Source of the DNA: Trueperaceae bacterium
GTDB taxonomy: Bacteria > Deinococcota > Deinococci > Deinococcales > Trueperaceae
Direction of reading: 5' to 3'
Assembly: GCA_011390735.1 (NCBI GenBank)
Contig: JAABRV010000003.1
Span: 1-42,050 of the forward strand
Length of the DNA stretch: 42,050 nucleotides
Under the pieces are notes generated by a model, which was not told where the DNA came from, searched no databases, and was given only the letters and a program-made list of their open reading frames with translations. The position numbers and the translations under genes are program-made. This document shows positions 7,919-15,752 of this stretch, piece after piece. Every line of letters starts with the position of its first letter. Position 1 is the stretch's first letter.

Positions 7919-8662
7919 ATGCCCGAGACCGAGCCCCTGGTCGGCTACCCCGACCTCGACGACGCCGAGCGCGTGCGCCGCGCCGAGGCCTTCGAGGCCA
8001 CGATGCGGACGCGCCGCACGGTGCGCCAGTTCGCCGACACGCCCGTCCCCCGGGCGGTGATCGAGAGCGCCATCCGCACCGCCGGGCGGGCGCCATGCGG
8101 CGCCAACCAGCAGCCTTGGACCTTCGTCGCGGTGTCGGACCCCGGCGTCAAGCGCCGCATCCGCGAGGCCGCCGAGGCGGAGGAGCGCGCGTTCTATGGA
8201 GGCCGCGCGCCGCGCGACTGGCTCGACGCCCTGCAGCCGTTCGGCACCGACGCGGACAAGCCCTTCCTGGAGACCGCCCCGTGGCTCATCGCCGTGTTCG
8301 GCCAGGCCCACGGCGTGCGCGCCGACGGCGGTCACGTGAAGCACTACTACGTCAAGGAGTCGGTCGGCCTCGCCACGGGCTTCCTGCTGGCCGCGCTGCA
8401 CCACGCCGGCCTCGCGACGCTCACGCACACGCCGAGCCCGATGGGCTTCCTGCGCGAGGTCCTGGGGCGGCCGGCCCACGAGCAGGCGTTCGTGCTGATC
8501 GTCACCGGCGTGCCGGCCGCTGGCGCGACGGTGCCCCGGATCGACAAGAAGCCGCTCACGGAGATCGCGCGCTTCGTGACCGAGGGCGAGTACGCGGCCG
8601 ACGGCGTGGGCGGCGCGACCGCGGACGCCGGCCCGGCGGCCGGCCGCTCGGGGTGCCCATGA
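7919..8662 (+). CDS. Nitroreductase family flavoprotein
   Basis: The 247-residue product has the FMN-binding nitroreductase pattern: an N-terminal helix with MRTRRTVRQFADTPVP, the GRAPCGANQQPWTFV motif that packs against FMN, and a late region with SVGLATGFLLAALHHAGL. Enzymes of this family use NAD(P)H to reduce nitro compounds, quinones or iodotyrosine-like substrates; the true substrate is not evident. An ATG at 7904 is an alternative start, and neither has a good ribosome site. The gene overlaps the following oxidoreductase by four bases (ATGA), so the two are co-translated and perhaps act on the same compound. Confidence 0.85.
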   Translation: MPETEPLVGYPDLDDAERVRRAEAFEATMRTRRTVRQFADTPVPRAVIESAIRTAGRAPCGANQQPWTFVAVSDPGVKRRIREAAEAEERAFYGGRAPRDWLDALQPFGTDADKPFLETAPWLIAVFGQAHGVRADGGHVKHYYVKESVGLATGFLLAALHHAGLATLTHTPSPMGFLREVLGRPAHEQAFVLIVTGVPAAGATVPRIDKKPLTEIARFVTEGEYAADGVGGATADAGPAAGRSGCP

Positions 8663-9732
8663 CCGTCCGCGTCGGCATCATCGGCAGCGGCTTCGCCCGC
8701 GCCGCCTACCTGCCCGCCCTGCGCCACGTGCCCGAGGCGCGGGTGGTGGCCATCGCCAGCGCCCGGCTCGAGCGCGCCCGCGCCGCGGCCGAGGCGTTCG
8801 GCGTGCCGCACGCCACCGACGACTGGCGAGCCCTGCTGCGCGACCACGAGCTCGACCTGGTGTGCATCGCGACGCCCACCGACCTGCACGCGCCGATGAC
8901 CCTCGCCGCCCTCGACGCCGGTGCCCACGTCCTGTGCGAGAAGCCGACCGCGTTGGACGCGGCCGAGGCGCGGAGCATGCGCGATCGCGCGGCCGAGCTC
9001 GGGCGCATCGGACTCATCGGCCACGAGCTGCGCTTCGACCCCAACCGCCGTCGCGTGGCCGAGTGGATCGCCGCCGGCGCCATCGGCGAGGTGCTGCACG
9101 CCCACGTCACCCACGCCACCCCCGGCTGGGCGGCGCGGGACGGGCGACGCGCCGGCGACTGGAAGGCGGTCACCGAGCGCGGCGGCGGGCTGCTGGGCGC
9201 GCACGGGTCGCACCAGGTCGATCTGCTGCGCTGGTGGTTCGGCCCCGTGTCGGCGACCTTCGCCCGGCTCGAGACGCTGACGCCCGACCGCGTCGACCCG
9301 GACACCGGCGCCGCCTGGACCACCACCGCCGACGACTTCGTGCACCTGCTGACCGAGCACGAGCGCTGCCGCCACGCCGACGTGCGGCTCTCCGCCGTCG
9401 CCCCCGTCGCGCACGAGAACGCCACGGTCGTGCACGGCCGCCAGGGCACGCTGTGTCTGCGCCACGACGACGAGACCCTGCACGTCGCGCGCCCGGGCGG
9501 GGCGTTCGAGGACGTGACCGTGCGCGACCCGAACGCCGACCTGCCGGGGATCGGCCCCGGCGTCTGGCACGTCGCCACCGTCGGCCTGCTGCGCGAGCTG
9601 TGCGCCGCCATCCACGAGGGGCGCCCACCCGCCGCCGGCGCCACCCTCGACGACGGCTGGCGCAACCAGCGGATCCTCGACGCGGCCCGGCTCGCGCACG
9701 CGGAACGCCGCTGGGTGTGCGTCGAGACCTGA
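8659..9732 (+). CDS. Gfo/Idh/MocA family oxidoreductase
   Basis: The 357-residue protein begins with a Rossmann site VGIIGSGFARAAYLPAL (residues 5-21), followed by IATPTDLHAPM and the family motif CEKPTALD near residue 94. The C-terminal half is the mixed sheet substrate domain with GAHGSHQVDLLRWWFG, in which the His of HQVD is a usual active-site residue. Members oxidise or reduce sugars, inositols or related compounds with NAD(P). The ATG overlaps the nitroreductase stop, indicating an operon of two redox enzymes. The substrate is unknown. Confidence 0.88.
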   Translation: MTVRVGIIGSGFARAAYLPALRHVPEARVVAIASARLERARAAAEAFGVPHATDDWRALLRDHELDLVCIATPTDLHAPMTLAALDAGAHVLCEKPTALDAAEARSMRDRAAELGRIGLIGHELRFDPNRRRVAEWIAAGAIGEVLHAHVTHATPGWAARDGRRAGDWKAVTERGGGLLGAHGSHQVDLLRWWFGPVSATFARLETLTPDRVDPDTGAAWTTTADDFVHLLTEHERCRHADVRLSAVAPVAHENATVVHGRQGTLCLRHDDETLHVARPGGAFEDVTVRDPNADLPGIGPGVWHVATVGLLRELCAAIHEGRPPAAGATLDDGWRNQRILDAARLAHAERRWVCVET

Positions 9733-9841
9733 CGGCCGGCGCTGGGTGGACGGAAGCAACTGGACGCGTCCCGCCGCCCCGTCTACCGTCGGGACGGCCG
9801 CCAGCCACCGAGACGCGCGCTGGAGACCGGAGGAGGACCCC

Positions 9842-11320
9842 ATGCGGCGTCCCACGATGCTCCTGATCCTGTTGCTCCTGACGCTCGTCGCGCCGGCCGC
9901 CCAGGCCGCCCCCGACCCCGCAGCCGGCCCCGACCTGGACGCCATCGACGCGTTCGTCGAGGACCGCATGCGGCGGCACGGCATCCCGGGCATCGCCATC
10001 GCGGTCGTGAAGGGCGACGAGGTGATCCACGCCCGCGGCTTCGGCACGGACGGCCGCGGCCGACCGATGACGGCCGACACGCCCCTGTTCATCGGCTCGG
10101 TGTCGAAGTCGTTCACGGGCCTGGCGGTCATGCAGCTGGTGGCGCAGGGGCGGATCGACCGGGACGCCCCGGTCCGCAGCTACCTCCCCTGGTTCGAGGT
10201 CGCCGACCCGGACGCCTCGGCGCGCATCACCGTCCGGCACCTCCTGAGCCACGCGAGCGGCCTCTCCGACCTGCGTTACCTCGAGTCCTCGAGGCTGCCG
10301 GACGACGCCACCATCGAGGAGGCCGTGCGCGACCTGCGCCGGGCAGAGCCCATCGCCCCGCCCGGTAGCGAGTTCCACTACTTCAACCCCAACTACACGG
10401 TGCTCGGGCACCTCGTCGAGGTCGTGTCGGGCCAGCCATACGCCGACTACCTGCGCGAGCACGTGTTCGAGCCGCTCGACATGCGGCGCACGTTCACCGA
10501 TCCGGAGGCGGCCCGCGCCGCGGGACTCGCGCGCGGGCACCTGCAGGCCTTCGGCGTGCCGGTGCCGCGCGAGCAGCCCTTCCGCCAGCACGGCCTGCCG
10601 GCGGGTTACCTGATGTCGACGGCGAACGACATGGCCCACTACCTCATCGCCATGAACGGCGACGGGGCCTACGGCGACCGGCAGGTCCTCTCGCGCTTCG
10701 GGATGATCGAGCTGCACGCCCCCAGCGGACCTGGCCGCTTCTACGCCAACGGGTGGATCGTCGGCGCCCACCGCGGCCACCGCCTGGTCCAGCACGGCGG
10801 AACGAACGAGGCCTTCAAGACGGAGGCCATGCTCCTGCCGGACGACGACCTGGCCCTGGTGCTGCTCGCCAACCAGTCGACGCTGCCCATGGCGCTGTTC
10901 GCCTACGCCGACCTCTCCACGGGCCTGCTCGACCTGCTCATCGGTGCGGCGCCCGCGCCCCCACCCTTCACCATGCGCGGCTTGGGCGCCGTGCTGGGGG
11001 CCGTGTTCCTCATCCAGCTGGCGCTCATCGCACGCAGCGCGGCGCGGCTCCCGCGCTGGCGCGAGCGCGCGCGGACCTGGTCACGGGCGCGCGCCACGCT
11101 GGCGGTCGTGCCGCACTTCGTCGTCGTGCCGGCGATCGCCTTCGGCGTCTTGGCCGCCCTGGAGACCTGGATGGGTCGCGGCATCTCGCTGTGGCAGGCC
11201 TTCGACGGCGTGCCGGACCTGACGCTGATGCTGGCCGTCGGCTTCGCAGCGGACCTGGCGCTGGGCAGCTGGAAGGCGACCGCGCTGGCGCGGGATCGCG
11301 GGCTGGCGCGCGTGGGTTGA
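9842..11320 (+). CDS. Secreted serine hydrolase (class C beta-lactamase family) with membrane tail
   Basis: The 492-residue product has a signal peptide (MRRPTMLLILLLL... ending AQA) and a beta-lactamase/transpeptidase-like domain. Its catalytic motifs are SVSK (SxxK nucleophile), a YFNPNY segment in the YxN position, and HGG in place of the KTG triad. After residue about 375 the chain turns hydrophobic, with about four membrane spans reaching to the C-terminus. This arrangement is known in family members related to peptidoglycan or D-amino peptide processing. ATG 9842 follows GGAGGAGGA, and TACCGT at 9784-9789 is a candidate -10 box. The substrate is not predictable, and resistance to beta-lactams should not be assumed. 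Confidence 0.85.
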   Translation: MRRPTMLLILLLLTLVAPAAQAAPDPAAGPDLDAIDAFVEDRMRRHGIPGIAIAVVKGDEVIHARGFGTDGRGRPMTADTPLFIGSVSKSFTGLAVMQLVAQGRIDRDAPVRSYLPWFEVADPDASARITVRHLLSHASGLSDLRYLESSRLPDDATIEEAVRDLRRAEPIAPPGSEFHYFNPNYTVLGHLVEVVSGQPYADYLREHVFEPLDMRRTFTDPEAARAAGLARGHLQAFGVPVPREQPFRQHGLPAGYLMSTANDMAHYLIAMNGDGAYGDRQVLSRFGMIELHAPSGPGRFYANGWIVGAHRGHRLVQHGGTNEAFKTEAMLLPDDDLALVLLANQSTLPMALFAYADLSTGLLDLLIGAAPAPPPFTMRGLGAVLGAVFLIQLALIARSAARLPRWRERARTWSRARATLAVVPHFVVVPAIAFGVLAALETWMGRGISLWQAFDGVPDLTLMLAVGFAADLALGSWKATALARDRGLARVG

Positions 11321-11334
11321 CCGGCCGGGCGCGC

Positions 11335-11340
11335 TAGGCT
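11335..11340 (+). promoter_or_regulatory. Candidate -10 box before the O-antigen ligase-like gene
   Basis: TAGGCT lies eight bases before the ATG at 11349, with no Shine-Dalgarno sequence between. This is a leaderless-style arrangement seen repeatedly in this window. Confidence 0.45.
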
Positions 11341-11348
11341 CGGTCTCG

Positions 11349-12860
11349 ATGCCCCCGTCCGCCCCAGATGCGCCCGCGGACCCCCCACCCGCGGCGTCCC
11401 GACCTCTCCGCCGCATCGCGCTCGCCGCCGCAGTGGCCTGGCTCCTGCTGGCGACGGCATCCCTCGCCGTCGGCGACACGGCCGGCCCGGTCGCCGCCGG
11501 GGCCGTCCTCGGCACGGTGGTCGCCGCGGTGGCGCTGTCGCGTGGTCGTGCGTTCCGCCTCGCGAGCGCGGCGGCGACCGCGGCGTACCTCGCGGGCCTC
11601 ACGATCGTGACGCTGGTCGCGGGCACGACGCCCGGCGGCGGGGACGCCATGCGCGTCGCGGTCTTCACCGGCAACCCCAACGTGCTCGGCGCGGCCCTGG
11701 TGACGGTGATGGCGTCCTGGGCGGCGATGTCGCCGGGGCGTCGCTGGGTGTGGTGGGCCTGGCCGCTCGTCGGGCTGGCCGTCCTCAACACCGGCTCGCG
11801 CACGTCGGGCGGGGCGCTGCTCGCCGCCGGCACCGCCTGGCTGGTGCTGCTGGCGCTGCGGCTGCCGCGCAGGCGGCTGTTGGCCCCGCTCGCGGCCTTG
11901 CTGGTGGTGGCCGCGGCCGCCTTCGCCTGGCAGCGCGGGGTGGTGGAGCTCACGCCCAACCTGCTCGCGGCGCCGAGCGACCTGACCCACCCGGCGTGGA
12001 CCCCGCTAGGCGAACGCGTCGAGGTCGTCGCCGACGCCGTCCCCGGCCCGTTCGAGGGAACGCGGGCGCAGCGTCTGACGGGTCGCGCCACGCCCACGGG
12101 CCGGAACGTCATCATGCAGAGCATCGGTCGCTCCGAGGACGGGGTCCCGTACGTCGCCTCCGTGTACCTGCGCGCCGACGAGCCGCAGCGGGTGCGGCTC
12201 AGCTCCCATCTCGCGGACGTCACCTGCGAGGTGGAGGCGACCTGGCGCCGCTGCGTCACCCCCGTCGGCTACGGCAACGACGTCAGCCAGCGCCAGCTGC
12301 ACCTGCGGCCGGCCGAGCGCGGCGGAAGCTTCGACGTGTACGTCTTCGGCGCCCAATACGAGCGCGGCGAGGCGGTGACCCCGTTCCTCGACCTGCGCCC
12401 CTCATGGGTGCCGCAGTCGATGGTGAACCGCTACGACCTGCGGCGCATCACGTTCCTGCCCGAGGATCGCGTGGAGATCTGGCGGGCCGGGCTGGCCATC
12501 GCCCGCGGATCGCCCTGGTACGGGGTCGGGCTCGACGCTTCCGCCGACGCCTTCCGCGACCGCACCCGGGAGGTGCTCCGGGGCGACGGCGTGACCTACG
12601 CGCACAACCTTCTCGTTCAGTTGCTGGCCGTCCACGGCGTGGTCGGGCTCGCCGGTGCGCTGCTCTTCGTGGGCGCCCTGCTGAGCACGCTTTCCCGCGC
12701 CGGTTGGGTGCGCCTCGCGCCGCTGCTGCTGGCCGCGGCGCTGCTCAACACCTGGGACCTCACGCTGTTCGAACCCGAGGTCCTGGTACCGGCGGTGCTG
12801 GCGGTGGCGTACTGGAGCGGGCGCTCAGGGACGCCCGTCGGGACCCCTCGGCCCGGGTGA
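11349..12860 (+). CDS. O-antigen ligase/polymerase-like membrane protein with inserted beta domain
   Basis: The 503-residue protein is multi-spanning. Early membrane segments are followed by FTGNPNVLGAALV and VLNTGSRTSGGALLA, which resemble O-antigen ligase (Wzy_C/WaaL-type) cores. A later extracytoplasmic part has GVGLDASADAFRDR and a His-containing AHNLLVQLL segment, as expected for the H-N-xx-L motif of the family. Between them, about residues 205-345, is a soluble insertion ending YVFGAQYERGEAVTPFL. It resembles the jelly-roll modules of tail fibres and carbohydrate-binding proteins, whose repeats often end GAQLE-G---T-YI. Such an insertion in the ligase loop is unusual. The 3' end overlaps the convergent secreted-protein gene by 36 bp. 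The glycan substrate is unknown. Confidence 0.72.
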   Translation: MPPSAPDAPADPPPAASRPLRRIALAAAVAWLLLATASLAVGDTAGPVAAGAVLGTVVAAVALSRGRAFRLASAAATAAYLAGLTIVTLVAGTTPGGGDAMRVAVFTGNPNVLGAALVTVMASWAAMSPGRRWVWWAWPLVGLAVLNTGSRTSGGALLAAGTAWLVLLALRLPRRRLLAPLAALLVVAAAAFAWQRGVVELTPNLLAAPSDLTHPAWTPLGERVEVVADAVPGPFEGTRAQRLTGRATPTGRNVIMQSIGRSEDGVPYVASVYLRADEPQRVRLSSHLADVTCEVEATWRRCVTPVGYGNDVSQRQLHLRPAERGGSFDVYVFGAQYERGEAVTPFLDLRPSWVPQSMVNRYDLRRITFLPEDRVEIWRAGLAIARGSPWYGVGLDASADAFRDRTREVLRGDGVTYAHNLLVQLLAVHGVVGLAGALLFVGALLSTLSRAGWVRLAPLLLAAALLNTWDLTLFEPEVLVPAVLAVAYWSGRSGTPVGTPRPG

Positions 12861-13430
12861 GTCCGGGGCGCCGGGCTCGTCGGGGGCGCCGGGATCCTCC
12901 GGGCCGGCAGGATCGTCAGGTCCGCCGGGATCTTCCCGGCCACCGGGCGCATCGCCCGGCCCGGGCGCATCCGGGGGTCGTTGCGGGCCGGCGGGGCCCT
13001 GCCCTGGGGCATCGCCCACCGTGGGACCGCCGTCGGTTCCCCGCCGCTCGGCCTCGTGGTACGCGACGCCGCCCACCTCGACCGTGAACGCCTCGACGCG
13101 GTCCGTGAGCAACTCGAGCAGGTCGAAGCCGTCGACGAGGACGCCCTCGCCGACCACGACCTCGAGCGCGTCGGTCCGGCCGTCGGGGCGCAGCAGCGTC
13201 AGGCGCGCGGCCCCGACGAAGTCCTCGAGGAGGCGCAGTTCGAACGACGCGCCGGCCACGACCCGCCCGACGCCGACGATGACGCCGCGAGCGTCCGTGA
13301 CGAGGACGTCGGCGTCCCCGGCGGTCAAGGCGGCTACGACCGCCTCGGGTGCCTCGGCGGCGGCCGCCCCCGCCAGGGCGATCGCCGTGAGCCACGCGAG
13401 GAAAACCACGAGAACGCGACGTCGTCGCAT
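12825..13430 (-). CDS. Secreted protein with collagen-like Gly/Pro tail (paralog 3)
   Basis: The 201-residue product has a signal peptide (start MRRRRVLVVFLAWLTAIALA, AAA-type cleavage), a domain of about 110 residues that looks beta-rich (VLVTDARGVIVGVGRV, FELRLLEDFVGAARL) and about 65 residues of collagen-like Gly-Pro-Asp repeats ending GPDGRP. The domain is not clearly alignable to the two other secreted proteins. It shares their plan, their promoter element and the same last nine bases of the gene. It is encoded directly downstream of the histidine kinase on the same strand but has its own promoter. A role at the cell surface or as a ligand of the kinase is possible; function unknown. The ATG at 13430 is preceded by GGGAGT. 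Confidence 0.75.
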   Translation of the reverse strand: MRRRRVLVVFLAWLTAIALAGAAAAEAPEAVVAALTAGDADVLVTDARGVIVGVGRVVAGASFELRLLEDFVGAARLTLLRPDGRTDALEVVVGEGVLVDGFDLLELLTDRVEAFTVEVGGVAYHEAERRGTDGGPTVGDAPGQGPAGPQRPPDAPGPGDAPGGREDPGGPDDPAGPEDPGAPDEPGAPDSPGPRGPDGRP

Positions 13431-13476
13431 GCCGACTCCCTGGGGGCCGCCGCTGCGGGCCGGCCCCGATGCGCAA

Positions 13477-13509
13477 AGCCTAAACGCCGAGCCTGACGGC
13501 TGTCTGACG
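13477..13509 (-). promoter_or_regulatory. Direct-repeat promoter of secreted protein 3
   Basis: Read on the minus strand, CGTCAG at 13509-13504 is repeated at 13498-13493. Ten bases later TAGGCT (13482-13477) forms the -10 box. Spacings (5 and 10 nt) equal those at 6987 and 15610. The start codon lies about 45 bp downstream, at 13430. Confidence 0.72.
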
Positions 13510-13543
13510 GCCGCCGGGCGTCGGGGGTTCGCTCGGCGAAGCA

Positions 13544-14833
13544 TCATGCGCCCGCCTCGGCGTCCGGCGCCTCGACCCGCGACGCCAGGCTCGGCAGCCG
13601 CACCTCGAAGCGCGCGCCGCCAGCGACGCCGGATTTGGCCGTGATGCGCCCGCCGTGCTGCTCCACCAGGTCCTTGCTGATCGTTAGCCCAACGCCGCTG
13701 CCGCTGCCGCGCCGGAATCCGCGTTCGAACACGCGCACCAGCGCCTCGGCGTCGAGCCCGGGACCGTCGTCCTCGACCCGCAGCAGGTGCTCGTCCGTGC
13801 CGGTCTCCAGCGTCACGCGCACGCCCTCCGACCGGCCGGCGGCCTGCACCCCGTTGCGCACGAGGTTCCGGACGACCTGCATGAGGCGGTCGGCGTCGCC
13901 GATCACCGGAGCCGAGTCGGGTGCGCCGCACCGCACCCCCGGGAACTCGCCGGCGACGCGCTCGAGGAGGTCGCGCAGGTCGACGAGGGCGAGGTCGAGC
14001 GGGCGCTCGAGTTCACCGCGGGCGAGCACCAGCAGGTCCTGCGAAGTGTGCAGCAGCTCCTGGGCCGCCTCGGAGGCGGACCGCAACTCGGCGTCCGCCG
14101 GGCGCTCCCGCCGCAGCGCGCCCAGGTGGTAGTTCACCAGGGTCAGCGGCGCGGCGAGTTCGTGGGCGATCTCGAGCAGGAAGGCGCGCTCGCGCCGCGA
14201 GCGCTCGCGGATCGCGGTCAGCGTGGCGTTGAGCGCGTCGGTGAGCGCTCGGACCTCGTGGCTGTGGCCGGCGTAGGGGATCGTCTCCGGGGCCTCCGGG
14301 TCGACGGCCCGGGCGCGCTCGGCAACGAGCTCGAGCGGACGCAGGGAGCGCCGGGCGACCACCAGGGCCACCAGCGTCGACGACAGGAACGCCAGCGCAC
14401 CGCCCCACCCCAGGCTGCGCGCGAGATCGCCACGCGTGCGCATCGCCGCCTCGATGTCGTGCGCCACGCGGATCGTGCCGCCCGCATCGCGCCAGGGCGC
14501 GCTCGCGACCAGGTGTCGGCGTCCGTCCAGGCTCAGCCACGCCGGCTCGGGCGCGAGCGGCAGCGGCTCGTCGCGCCCCCAGGCCAGCACCACGCGCCCG
14601 TCGGCCCCGACGACCTGCACCGCGAAGCCTGGGGTCGCCGGGTCGACGAACGCCGCGCCGAGGACGGGCGCGTCCAGCAGCGCGGCGACCCGGGCGACGT
14701 CCTCGGTCAGCAAGCGGCGCAACTCCACGGACTGCTGGCGCACGAACCAGCCGTACGCGAGCCCGGTCGAGCTGGCGACCACGAGCAGCGCCAGCAGCGC
14801 CACCCCGAGCCCGACCTGGCTTCGGAGGCTCAC
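13544..14833 (-). CDS. Sensor histidine kinase
   Basis: The 429-residue kinase has two N-terminal membrane segments (about residues 5-28 and 140-162) that flank a periplasmic sensor domain of about 110 residues. A HAMP-like linker follows. The H-box reads FLLEIAHELAAPLTL; the usual RT after HEL is AA here. The N-box is QVVRNLVRNGVQAAG, G1 is VEDDGPGLD and G2 is GSGVGLTIS, so the ATP-binding domain is complete. The GTG start at 14833 overlaps the stop of the response regulator (GTGA). The sensor domain has no recognisable ligand motif. Its position between two secreted-protein genes with matching promoters suggests that it controls them, and perhaps senses them or the envelope state. Confidence 0.9.
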   Translation of the reverse strand: MSLRSQVGLGVALLALLVVASSTGLAYGWFVRQQSVELRRLLTEDVARVAALLDAPVLGAAFVDPATPGFAVQVVGADGRVVLAWGRDEPLPLAPEPAWLSLDGRRHLVASAPWRDAGGTIRVAHDIEAAMRTRGDLARSLGWGGALAFLSSTLVALVVARRSLRPLELVAERARAVDPEAPETIPYAGHSHEVRALTDALNATLTAIRERSRRERAFLLEIAHELAAPLTLVNYHLGALRRERPADAELRSASEAAQELLHTSQDLLVLARGELERPLDLALVDLRDLLERVAGEFPGVRCGAPDSAPVIGDADRLMQVVRNLVRNGVQAAGRSEGVRVTLETGTDEHLLRVEDDGPGLDAEALVRVFERGFRRGSGSGVGLTISKDLVEQHGGRITAKSGVAGGARFEVRLPSLASRVEAPDAEAGA

Positions 14834-15504
14834 GTGTCGTCGGGGCGGACCAGGTAGCCGAGACCGCGGATCGTCTCGACCACGGTGCCCGCACCCGCGG
14901 CGTCCAGCTTCTTGCGCACCCGCGACACGACCGCCTCGACGGCGTTCGGACCCACGTCGGCGGTGCCGTAGAGGCGGTCGACGAGGGTGTCCTTCGAGTA
15001 CACGCGGCCCTGGTTCTCCAGCATGAGCTCGAGCAAGTGGAACTCCTGCGCCGACAGGTCGATGCGAACCCCCTGGTAGGCGCACCAGCGCTCCTCGGTC
15101 GCCAGCGTCAACCCGCGGCGCTCGACGAGGCCGGTGTGCGCTCGCGCGCGCGAGCGCATGCGGGCGTAGACGCGCGCCAGCAGCTCCTCCATCTGGAACG
15201 GCTTGCTCAGGTAGTCCGCGGCACCGGCGTACAGGCCGCGCACGCGGCTCGCGAGGTCGCCGCGCGCGGTCAGCATGACGACGTCGGCGTCGTTGCCCTC
15301 GAGCTGCTCCGCGACCTCGATGCCGTCCATGTCGGGGAGGTTGAGGTCGAGCAGCACGAGCGCGAAGGCCTCGGTCTCGGCGCGGACCAACGCCTCGCGG
15401 CCCGTGCCCACCACCACGGTGTCGTAGCCGCGCCCCAACTCACGCGCCAGCACCTCGGCCAGCCGTGCGTCGTCCTCGACGATCAGCACGCGCTCTCGAC
15501 GCAT
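14830..15504 (-). CDS. OmpR/PhoB-type response regulator
   Basis: The 224-residue protein has a receiver domain (VEDDARLAE acidic pocket, LLDLNLPDMDG with the phospho-acceptor Asp near residue 51, VVMLTARG, and Lys in LSKPF) and a C-terminal winged helix with the OmpR signature LSAQEFHLLELMLENQGRV and NAVEAVVSRVRKKLD. Proteins of this type bind head-to-tail sites repeated every 11 bp next to the -10 box. Exactly such sites occur at 6987, 13477 and 15610 in this window. The ATG at 15504 follows GAGGTGAAGG; a GTG at 15513 is an alternative. It is translated together with the kinase. Confidence 0.92.
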   Translation of the reverse strand: MRRERVLIVEDDARLAEVLARELGRGYDTVVVGTGREALVRAETEAFALVLLDLNLPDMDGIEVAEQLEGNDADVVMLTARGDLASRVRGLYAGAADYLSKPFQMEELLARVYARMRSRARAHTGLVERRGLTLATEERWCAYQGVRIDLSAQEFHLLELMLENQGRVYSKDTLVDRLYGTADVGPNAVEAVVSRVRKKLDAAGAGTVVETIRGLGYLVRPDDT

Positions 15505-15609
15505 CGCCTTCACCTCGTGCCGCCGGGCCACCTCCGGGCCGCGGCGGTCCACCGCGATTCTCGGGCCGCGCGTCACCCCGCCGCCACCGATTGCGTCACT
15601 CGTGGGAGC

Positions 15610-15642
15610 CGTCAGGCACGCGTCAGGAACGCGGCCTAGCAT
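15610..15642 (+). promoter_or_regulatory. Direct-repeat promoter of secreted protein 2
   Basis: CGTCAG at 15610-15615 is repeated at 15621-15626 (11-bp period). TAGCAT at 15637-15642 follows after ten bases. The site lies between the divergent response-regulator gene and the secreted-protein gene at 15753 and points toward the latter. The spacing is identical to the two other copies. Confidence 0.72.
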
Positions 15643-15752
15643 TCGCTTGGGCGTCGCTCGTTCGGCTCGGGACCCCCAGCGGACCGGGCGGACGGCGAGA
15701 CCAGGGCCGCGATGCGCGCCATCGACGGTCCCCACGCCGAGGAGGCGATCCC

